From CAYNXB01 sp964401045 (GTDB lineage Bacteria; Pseudomonadota; Alphaproteobacteria; Sphingomonadales; Sphingomonadaceae), in contig CAYNXB010000037.1 in NCBI GenBank assembly GCA_964401045.1, positions 1-25,738 on the forward strand: 25,738 bases of DNA. The letters run 5' to 3'. Position 1 is the first letter of the stretch. Each line of letters begins with the position of its first letter. This document shows, in pieces, positions 15,212 to 21,423 of the stretch. The notes below the pieces were generated by a model. The model worked only from the letters and a program-made list of their open reading frames with translations, searched no databases and was not told where the DNA came from. Made by a program: the position numbers and the translations under genes.

Positions 15212-15243
15212 GAAGGTGACACAAGTGACACCGTGTCACCTTC
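15212..15243. promoter_or_regulatory. Perfect 11-bp inverted repeat upstream of purA
   Basis: GAAGGTGACAC (15212-15222) and GTGTCACCTTC (15233-15243) are exact reverse complements around a 10-base centre that itself contains GTGACACC, so the GTGACAC unit occurs three times. It lies 62-93 bases before the purA start and within the 230-bp gap after the NTF2-like gene. No T-run follows on either strand in the sense needed for a terminator, so an operator or a dispersed repeat is more likely. No regulator is assigned. Confidence 0.5.
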
Positions 15244-15380
15244 AAAAATCGGCCATTTCTGTCGTGAAGTCAGATTCTTACACCGCAACAGCGAAGTTGG
15301 CACTTTGTCTCGAAGGGCGGCCTTGCGAGCCGCGCACCATTACGCCGCTAGCGCAATTCCCGCGTGTAGGAAAATCGTGG

Positions 15381-15788
15381 CTATCCGATCGAAGCGATCG
15401 TCGCCTGTCGCACGATCATCTTCCATGCCCCGTCGACCTCGCCCCAGGCATCGGTGAATCGCCGGCGGACGACCTTCCCGGCGTGCGGGGCTGCGCCGGT
15501 TGGCCGCACGACCTCCTCGCCCATCAGGAAAACCAGGTTGCCGCGCACGCCGACAAATTCGAAGTGGGTGTCGAAATCCTCGTAGGCGATCAGGAGATTG
15601 CGAAACCTCGCCTCGACTTCATGGTGATTCGCAACCCGGTTGAGCGGATTGTTCACCACCAAATCCGGCGCAAACAGGCCCACGATCGTCTCGACGTCGC
15701 CCGCACGGATGGCCTCGTCGATCCGCTGCCGCGCGGCGAGCGCCCCGGCGACGCGTGGATCGTCAGGCGAAGGATCGTATCGGGTCAA
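15381..15788 (-). CDS. NTF2-like (SnoaL-type) small protein
   Basis: 135 residues with the NTF2-like pattern: AARQRIDEAIRAGDVETIVGLFAPDLVVNNP at the start (helix, then DLVVNNP strand), VEARFRNL, and the closing strands NLVFLMGEEVV and RRRFTDAWGEVDGAWKMIVRQAT. The fold hosts enzymes such as ketosteroid isomerase and polyketide cyclases, and also simple binding proteins; no catalytic set is evident. The start is TTG at 15788, sharing TTGA with the hisZ stop, which suggests translational coupling. It sits between hisZ and purA, which are commonly neighbours in this group. Confidence 0.75.
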   Translation of the reverse strand: MTRYDPSPDDPRVAGALAARQRIDEAIRAGDVETIVGLFAPDLVVNNPLNRVANHHEVEARFRNLLIAYEDFDTHFEFVGVRGNLVFLMGEEVVRPTGAAPHAGKVVRRRFTDAWGEVDGAWKMIVRQATIASIG

Positions 15789-16906
15789 CGAACCGCCTGT
15801 GGTTCATCGCCGTCGAGCCGGTGGGTGCAGCCGAGCGACCCGGCCTCGTCGGTCTCCGACAGAGCCGCGACAGTACGCCAGCCCTCGGCACGCAGCCTGG
15901 CCGCCGCTTGCGCATCGTGCCCGAGCGGCAGGAACAGCGTGCGGCGCACCTCGCCGCCGAGCGCTTCGAACAGCCGGTCGGGATAGAGCGAGAAGCCAGT
16001 CGCCGGCTCCTCGGCGCGGCCTCCGGAGGCGAGGATCGCGTAAGTGCCGCCGCGCCCGAGCAGCCCGCGCACGCCCTCGGCATAGAGGGTGAAGCCGAAC
16101 CAGCTCTGGTATTCGAAACCATGACGTTCGGACGGGTCGAGCGTGATCCGCGCCGCGTTGCCGACCCGGGCGGCGATCGCCCTGAGGCCCTCGATCCGGC
16201 TCGTCAGCGCGCCGCCCGCGTCGATCTCGGCGAGCTTTGCCACCGCCTCGTCGAATGGCCCGGCGGCGTAAAGCAGAGGCAGGTAGGCCGCCCCGCCCGC
16301 TTCCTTCAATCCGCCCGCGTCCTTGGCGTCGAGTTCGCGCCGCACCGCCTCGACCTGCTCGCCGGAGAGCGGAAACGCCTTGGCGGCCAGCGTGTCGACC
16401 AGGTCCGGCAGGGTGAAGTCGACCGAGATGCCTTTCGCGCCAGCAGCCGCCAGCGCCTCGATCGCGAGGCTGACGATCTCCCCCGCGGCGGCGACGTTGT
16501 CCGCGCCGATCAGCTCGCCGCCCAGTTGCAGCCGCTCACGCGTCGGATCCAGCCCGTCACCCTTGATGGTGACGACCTGCCCCCCGTAGCACAGCCGCAG
16601 CGGCCGCGGCGCCTGCGCCAGGCTGGTCGCCGCGATGCGCCCGACCTGGGGCGTAATATCCGAACGCAGCGCCAGCGTGCGCAGGCTCGCCGGATCGACG
16701 AAGCGAAACATCCGCCGCGGGCGCACGCCCTCCATGCGGCTGGCGAGTGACTTCTCGAACTCGATCATCGGCGGCTGGACGCGGTCGTAGCCATGGCTTT
16801 CCATGACATCGATCGCCGCGCGGGTGACGCGCGCGGCAGCGCTCGCCGCTTGCGGCAGCCTGTCTTCGAGCCCTTCGGGCAACAGATCGCGGGTCGGGTC
16901 GGTCAT
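15785..16906 (-). CDS. hisZ: ATP phosphoribosyltransferase regulatory subunit HisZ
   Basis: 373 residues, a catalytically idle relative of histidyl-tRNA synthetase that activates the short form of HisG in the first step of histidine synthesis. Class II synthetase motifs are visible: PPMIEFEKSLASRMEG, then MFRFVDPASLRTLALRSDITPQVGRIAA (motif 2 region), LCYGGQV and GGTYAILASGG near the end. The start at 16906 follows AAGGGG with good spacing. HisZ implies that this organism encodes a short HisG elsewhere (established knowledge of the pathway). Confidence 0.93.
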   Translation of the reverse strand: MTDPTRDLLPEGLEDRLPQAASAAARVTRAAIDVMESHGYDRVQPPMIEFEKSLASRMEGVRPRRMFRFVDPASLRTLALRSDITPQVGRIAATSLAQAPRPLRLCYGGQVVTIKGDGLDPTRERLQLGGELIGADNVAAAGEIVSLAIEALAAAGAKGISVDFTLPDLVDTLAAKAFPLSGEQVEAVRRELDAKDAGGLKEAGGAAYLPLLYAAGPFDEAVAKLAEIDAGGALTSRIEGLRAIAARVGNAARITLDPSERHGFEYQSWFGFTLYAEGVRGLLGRGGTYAILASGGRAEEPATGFSLYPDRLFEALGGEVRRTLFLPLGHDAQAAARLRAEGWRTVAALSETDEAGSLGCTHRLDGDEPQAVR

Positions 16907-16921
16907 CGTGGCCCCTTCTAA

Positions 16922-17020
16922 CCGTTCGCCCCGAGCCTGTCGAAGGGCCGTTCTTCTCTTTAGAAAAAGCGGTGGTTGGGCAACGCCCAGCTTCGCTTCC
17001 GACAAGCTCGGCACGAACGG
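16922..17020. repeat. REP-like inverted repeat between serA and hisZ
   Basis: The left arm begins CCGTTCGCCCCGAGCCTGTC (16922) and continues GAAGGG. The right arm ends CCGACAAGCTCGGCACGAAC (17000-17019). The arms are imperfect reverse complements separated by about 50 bases that include TAGAAAAAGCGG. The same arms and the same AAAAAGCGG spacer recur at 18637-18727. Elements with a GAGCTTGTCGAAG core are, to my knowledge, frequent intergenic repeats in sphingomonads. Confidence 0.7.
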
Positions 17021-17021
17021 G

Positions 17022-18611
17022 TTACTGGAACGACAGCGCCTTGACGGTCTTCACGCCCTGGAGCTTCTGCGCCTGCTCGATCACGTCCTGCGGGATCGGC
17101 TGGTCGACCGAGAGCAGCAGCACCGCCTCGCCGCCGGCTTCGCGCCGGCCGAGGTGGAAGGTGCCGATGTTGATCCCGGTCTCGCCCAGCAGCGAGCCGA
17201 TGCGGCCGATGAAGCCCGGCGCGTCCTGGTTGACGATGTAGAGCATGTGCCCGTCGAGGTCCGCTTCGATGCCGATGCCGAAGATTTCGACCAGCCGCGG
17301 CGCGCCGGCGCCGAACAGCGTGCCCGCAACCGAGCGATCACCCTGGCTGGTCTCGACCGTTACCCGAACCAGCGTGTGATAGACGCCCTCGCGCTCGTGA
17401 CGCACTTCGCGCACTTCCATTCCGCGCTCCTTGGCGAGGAACGGCGCGTTGACCATGTTCACGGTGTCCGAAAAGCGCTTCATCAGCCCGGCGAGCACCG
17501 CGGCGGTGATCGGCTTCTGGTTGAGTTGCGCGGCCGCGCCTTCGACCTCGATCGAGATCTTCGGCAGGTTGCCGTGAGCGAGCTGGCCCACCAGGCTGCC
17601 GAGGCTTTCGGCGAGCGCCATGTAGGGGCGCAGCTTGGGCGCTTCCTCGGCCGACAGCGACGGCATGTTGAGCGCGTTGGTGACCCCGCCCGAGACGAGG
17701 AAATCGCTCAATTGCTCGGCCACCTGCAGCGCCACGTTGACCTGGGCTTCCGTGGTCGAGGCGCCGAGGTGCGGGGTGCAGATGAAGTTCGGCGTGCCGA
17801 ACAGCGGGTGATCCGCCGCCGGCGGTTCCTTGGCGAACACGTCGAGCGCAGCGCCTGCCACGTGGCCGCTGTCGAGCAGATCCTTGAGCGCCGCCTCGTC
17901 GATCAGCCCGCCGCGCGCGCAGTTGACGATCCGCACGCCTTTCTTGCACCGCTCAAGCCGCTCGCGGCTGAGGATGTTGCGCGTCTCATCGGTCAGCGGC
18001 GTGTGCAGGGTGATGAAGTCGGCCCGGCTGACGAGCGTCTCGAGATCGACCTTCTCGACCCCCATCTCGACCGCACGCTCCTCGGTCAGGAACGGGTCGT
18101 AGGCGACGACCTTCATCTTGATGCCCTGCGCGCGCGCAGCGACGATCGAACCGATGTTGCCCGCGCCGATCAGGCCGAGCGTCTTGCCGGTGACTTCGAC
18201 GCCCATGAAGTCGTTCTTCGGCCATTCGCCGGCCTGGGTGCGGCGGTCAGCGGCGGGGATTTGCCGGGCGAGCGCCATGATCATGGCGATTGCGTGCTCG
18301 GCGGTGGTGATCGAGTTGCCGAACGGGGTGTTCATCACCACCACGCCCTTGCCGCTGGCGTAGGGGATATCGACGTTGTCCACGCCAATGCCGGCGCGGC
18401 CGATCACCTTGAGCCTGGTGGCGGCGTCGATGATTTCCTTGGTGACCTTGGTCGCCGAGCGGATCGCGAGGCCGTCATACTGGCCGATAACGGCCTTGAG
18501 CTCGTCCGGGGTCATCCCAGGCTTCACGTCGACCTCGCAGCCGCGCTCCTCGAAGATGCGCGCGGCGTTGGGGTCCATCTTGTCCGAAATGAGGACTTTG
18601 GGCTTGGTCAT
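17022..18611 (-). CDS. serA: D-3-phosphoglycerate dehydrogenase
   Basis: 529 residues, the long (type I) form. It oxidises 3-phosphoglycerate to 3-phosphohydroxypyruvate, the first step of serine synthesis. NAD-binding GAGNIGS is at 149-155. The catalytic triad is Arg233 (CARGG), Glu262 and His281 (HLGAST). An intervening domain follows from about 315, and a C-terminal ACT domain from about 455 (LYIVNQDAPGFIGRIGSLL) is the usual serine-sensing module. It lies downstream of serC on the same strand, separated by a REP-like repeat. Confidence 0.97.
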   Translation of the reverse strand: MTKPKVLISDKMDPNAARIFEERGCEVDVKPGMTPDELKAVIGQYDGLAIRSATKVTKEIIDAATRLKVIGRAGIGVDNVDIPYASGKGVVVMNTPFGNSITTAEHAIAMIMALARQIPAADRRTQAGEWPKNDFMGVEVTGKTLGLIGAGNIGSIVAARAQGIKMKVVAYDPFLTEERAVEMGVEKVDLETLVSRADFITLHTPLTDETRNILSRERLERCKKGVRIVNCARGGLIDEAALKDLLDSGHVAGAALDVFAKEPPAADHPLFGTPNFICTPHLGASTTEAQVNVALQVAEQLSDFLVSGGVTNALNMPSLSAEEAPKLRPYMALAESLGSLVGQLAHGNLPKISIEVEGAAAQLNQKPITAAVLAGLMKRFSDTVNMVNAPFLAKERGMEVREVRHEREGVYHTLVRVTVETSQGDRSVAGTLFGAGAPRLVEIFGIGIEADLDGHMLYIVNQDAPGFIGRIGSLLGETGINIGTFHLGRREAGGEAVLLLSVDQPIPQDVIEQAQKLQGVKTVKALSFQ

Positions 18612-18636
18612 GTTGGTTCTCGAAATTGCAGAGGAC

Positions 18637-18727
18637 CGTTCGGGCTGAGCTTGTCGAAGCCCCGCACTTTCTTGCGTGCACCGGTCCAGAAGAAAAAGCG
18701 GCCCTTCGACAAGCTCAGGGCGAGCGG
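18637..18727. repeat. REP-like inverted repeat between serC and serA
   Basis: The left arm CCGTTCGGGCTGAGCTTGTC (18637) continues GAAGC. The right arm, GCCCTTCGACAAGCTCAGGG (18701-18720), continues CGAGCGG. The arms are near reverse complements, separated by about 40 bases with AGAAAAAGCGG next to the right arm. It matches the element at 16922-17020 in arms and spacer. Lying between serC and serA on their shared strand, it could fold in the transcript and affect stability or readthrough. Confidence 0.75.
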
Positions 18728-18737
18728 AGAGGGCGGC

Positions 18738-19898
18738 TTAGAGCCGGCCCTCTTTGAGCGCTTCGTAGGCCCACTCGATCCACGGCAGCAGACGCTTGAT
18801 GTCTTCCTGCTCGAGGCTGCCGCCGCACCAGATGCGCAGGGACGGCGGAGCGTCGCGATAGCCGTTGAAGTCGTAACCGACGTCCATCGATTCGAGCTTG
18901 CCGGCGATCTTCTTCGGCACGGCGGCCTGCTCCTCGGCGGAGAGGCTCTCGTACCAGTCGTCCTGGAATACCATGCATACGCCGGTGTTGGTGCGCTGCG
19001 CCGGGTTCGGCACCATGTTGCGCAGCCACGGCGTCGCCTCGATCCAGTCGAGCACGATCTTGGCATTGGCGTCGGCGCGTTCCATCAACGCCTTGCGGCC
19101 GCCGATCGACTTCGCCCACTCGAGCGTTACGATGTAGTCCTCGGTCGCCAGCATCGACGGCGTGTTGATCGTCGCGCCTTCGAAGATCGCACGATCGACC
19201 TTGCCGTTCTTCTTGATGCGGAACAGCTTGGGCAGCGGCCACTCGGGATCATAGCTTTCGATCCGCTCGACCGCCTTGGGCGAAAGGATCAGCATGCCGT
19301 GCGCGGCTTCCGAACCCATCACCTTCTGCCAGGAATAGGTCGTGGCATCGAGCTTCGGCCAGTCCATCTCCATCGCGAACACGGCACTGGTGGCGTCGTT
19401 GATGGTGACGCCCGCGCGGCCCGGGGCGAGCCAGTCGGTGTCGGCGATCTTGGCGCCGCTGGTGGTGCCGTTCCACGTGAAGACGACGTCGTTGTCCTGC
19501 GGAATCTGCGTCAGGTCGGGGATCTCGCCGTAGCCGGCGTTGAGCACCTGCAGGTCCTTCAGCTTGAGCTGCTTGACCGCGTCCTGGATCCACACGTTGC
19601 CGAAGCTCTCCCACGCCGCGACAGTCGCGGGGCGTGCGCCGAGCATGTTCCACATCGCCGCTTCGAGCGCGCCGGTGTCGGAGCCGGGCATGATGCCGAC
19701 GAGGTAATCGTCAGGCACGCCGAGCAGCTCGCGCGAAAGGTCGATCGCGTACTTGAGCCGGCCCTTGCCGAGCGCGGAGCGGTGGGAGCGGCCGAGCGAG
19801 CGGGTGTCGATCTTGTCGAGCGACCAGCCGGGCGGCTTCGCAGTGGGTCCGGAAGAAAAGAAGGGGCGCTCCGGACGGAGCGTAGGTTCATTAGACAT
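18738..19898 (-). CDS. serC: Phosphoserine aminotransferase
   Basis: 386 residues. PLP enzyme converting 3-phosphohydroxypyruvate and glutamate to phosphoserine, also used in PLP synthesis. It starts MSNEPTLRPERPFFSSGPTAKPPGW; FSSGPTAKP is typical of the alphaproteobacterial form. The cofactor lysine is Lys202 in SWQKVMGSEAAHG. WNGTTSG and INDATSA (phosphate and aspartate contacts) are present. The start at 19898 has AAGGAGAG just upstream, itself inside a hairpin. It is first in a likely serC-serA operon. Confidence 0.96.
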   Translation of the reverse strand: MSNEPTLRPERPFFSSGPTAKPPGWSLDKIDTRSLGRSHRSALGKGRLKYAIDLSRELLGVPDDYLVGIMPGSDTGALEAAMWNMLGARPATVAAWESFGNVWIQDAVKQLKLKDLQVLNAGYGEIPDLTQIPQDNDVVFTWNGTTSGAKIADTDWLAPGRAGVTINDATSAVFAMEMDWPKLDATTYSWQKVMGSEAAHGMLILSPKAVERIESYDPEWPLPKLFRIKKNGKVDRAIFEGATINTPSMLATEDYIVTLEWAKSIGGRKALMERADANAKIVLDWIEATPWLRNMVPNPAQRTNTGVCMVFQDDWYESLSAEEQAAVPKKIAGKLESMDVGYDFNGYRDAPPSLRIWCGGSLEQEDIKRLLPWIEWAYEALKEGRL

Positions 19899-19945
19899 GT
19901 AGTCTCTCCTTGCAGAGAGCACGCGCGGCGTTGGGACCGCGTGGC
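19899..19945 (-). promoter_or_regulatory. Hairpins over the serC ribosome binding site (candidate serC leader RNA)
   Basis: On the serC strand, CTCTC-TGCAAG-GAGAG (19904-19919) folds so that the Shine-Dalgarno AAGGAG is in the loop and 3' arm. A second hairpin CGCGG/CCGCG (19924-19941) precedes it. A structured serC leader motif is known from alphaproteobacteria (established knowledge, recalled). The two-hairpin layout next to the start fits, but I could not compare it with the covariance model. Confidence 0.5.
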
Positions 19946-20186
19946 CCGTCGGCGCCCCTAAAGACCGCGGGTCGCCAGTCAAGCGGCAATGCAGTTGCGT
20001 TTGAAACGATATTCCGGCGCATTCGCCTGCCGGCCGCTCCCAAGAAATCGGGGCACAACGAAAATCGCCGCTCTTTAACAGCGGTTTACCGCGCAGCATG
20101 AAATTTGGCGCGAGGCCGCATTATGGTTAATCTCGCGCTCCGGGTCGCGACGACACTTGCCCACAAAACAACAATCGGAGGGGGAA

Positions 20187-20531
20187 ATGGTCAAGAAAGT
20201 CGCCGGGCTCGCTCGGCTCATCGCCATACTGCTCGCCATAGTTGCCGGATTCGTTGCGATCCCAAGCATCAACGTGGCGCTGATTCTCGTCGTGCTCGGC
20301 CTCATTGCCGGGCTGGCTTACGACGATACCGGCGCGGTCCGGCTGTTCCTGACAGTGTTGGTGCTCGGCCCGGTGGCCGGAGCCATGGGGGCCATCCCGG
20401 AGATCGGTGAAGAGCTCGGCAGCATAGCGCTCAACATCGCGCTCGCGGCCGCCGGCGCCTCGGCGACAGTCATCGCGGTTCGCCTGTTCAACAACTCCAG
20501 GGCCGACGTCTCAGGCCTTACAGCCCAGTAG
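20187..20531 (+). CDS. Small membrane protein of unknown function
   Basis: 114 residues with three to four hydrophobic helices: LIAILLAIVAGFVAIPSINVALILVVLGLIAGL as a hairpin (read in two parts), then LFLTVLVLGPVAGAMGAIP and a last helix before FNNSRADVSG. The start at 20187 has an excellent GGAGGGGG. No family is recognised. A 7-bp inverted repeat (GCGCGAG/CTCGCGC, 20108-20138) lies in its upstream region, and a strong terminator follows, so it is a single-gene unit, divergent from serC. Confidence 0.8.
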   Translation: MVKKVAGLARLIAILLAIVAGFVAIPSINVALILVVLGLIAGLAYDDTGAVRLFLTVLVLGPVAGAMGAIPEIGEELGSIALNIALAAAGASATVIAVRLFNNSRADVSGLTAQ

Positions 20532-20548
20532 CGTCCGGCTGCTGAGGG

Positions 20549-20580
20549 CCCCGCGGGTCGCCCCACCCGCGGGGCTTTTC
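20549..20580 (+). terminator. Rho-independent terminator
   Basis: A perfect 10-bp stem, CCCCGCGGGT and ACCCGCGGGG (20549-20574), has a 6-base loop and is followed by CTTTTC. It sits 17 bp after the small membrane protein gene and ends its transcript. Confidence 0.9.
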
Positions 20581-20627
20581 GCTTCCGTTAGGACCCGGTT
20601 AACCACGGTGGTGGTTACAAGTGGCGT

Positions 20628-21296
20628 ATGGCTCGCCGCCCGATCCAGACGATCGCCATTTGCGCCGCGTTGCTCGCCGCCGCCGGCTGTTCGATCCTGC
20701 CCGGCGGCAAGGACCGGGCCTCGCCGCGGTCCGGCACCGCGCCGGTCGCGGTGAACGCGGGCGCGCGCCAGTGCCTCTCCCGGCTCGGCAGCACCCAGGC
20801 GAGCTTCGTGCCGCTCAGCGACAAGTATTACGGCGCCGGCTGTTCGACGCTGTCGAGCGTCAGTCTCTCCCGGCTGCAGGGTGACGCGGGGGCGTTCGAC
20901 CTCGCCAACCTCGGCCCGGTGGCCTGCCCGCTGGCCGAGACCTTTGCCGGCTGGGCGCGCTACGGCGTCGACCGCGCGGCGCGCCAGATTCTCGGCAGCC
21001 CGCTGGTCAGGATCGAGACGATGGGCAGCTATTCGTGCCGCAACGTCGCCGGCAGCGGTCGCCTTTCGGCACACGCCCGCGCGGAAGCGATCGATGTCTC
21101 CGCGTTCGTCCTCGCCGACGGTCGCCGGATCACCGTGACGAGCGACTGGAACGGCGCAGCGGCCGATAGGAAGTTCCTGCGCGTGATCCACGACAGCGCG
21201 TGCAAGCGCTTCGGCACCGTGCTCGGCCCGAACTACAACGCCGCGCATCACAACCACTTCCATCTCGAACTGGGTGACGGGCGGTTCTGCCGCTGA
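20628..21296 (+). CDS. Extensin-like (Extensin-like_C) lipoprotein
   Basis: 222 residues. The signal peptide has a lipobox (LLAAAG|C, Cys21), so it is probably lipid-anchored in the envelope. The conserved C-terminal domain has cysteines at ARQCL, GAGCST, VACPL, YSCRN, SACKR and RFCR. SAHARAEAIDVSAF and HHNHFHLEL resemble the zinc-binding SxHxxxxAxD and HxH of LAS/VanY-type D,D-carboxypeptidases. A role in peptidoglycan trimming is therefore plausible but unproven; the family itself is uncharacterised in bacteria as far as I know. Confidence 0.85.
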   Translation: MARRPIQTIAICAALLAAAGCSILPGGKDRASPRSGTAPVAVNAGARQCLSRLGSTQASFVPLSDKYYGAGCSTLSSVSLSRLQGDAGAFDLANLGPVACPLAETFAGWARYGVDRAARQILGSPLVRIETMGSYSCRNVAGSGRLSAHARAEAIDVSAFVLADGRRITVTSDWNGAAADRKFLRVIHDSACKRFGTVLGPNYNAAHHNHFHLELGDGRFCR

Positions 21297-21423
21297 ACGG
21301 CGAGGGTGCCCCCGCTCCGGCGAGACGCTGGTCGGCGCTGCTAAGCCGTTGGTCGAAAGGATGACCAGTCCGGCGCGCGCGTGCTAGGCGGTTTCATCCG
21401 AATCCGGTTTGCCAGGGGCTGCC

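Noticed and set aside
16803..19961. Very long open frame (about 1050 codons) on the plus strand opposite hisZ, serA and serC
   Set aside because: It is antisense to three strongly identified genes in a GC-rich genome, where such shadows are common. Its His/Arg/Asp-rich composition shows no domain.
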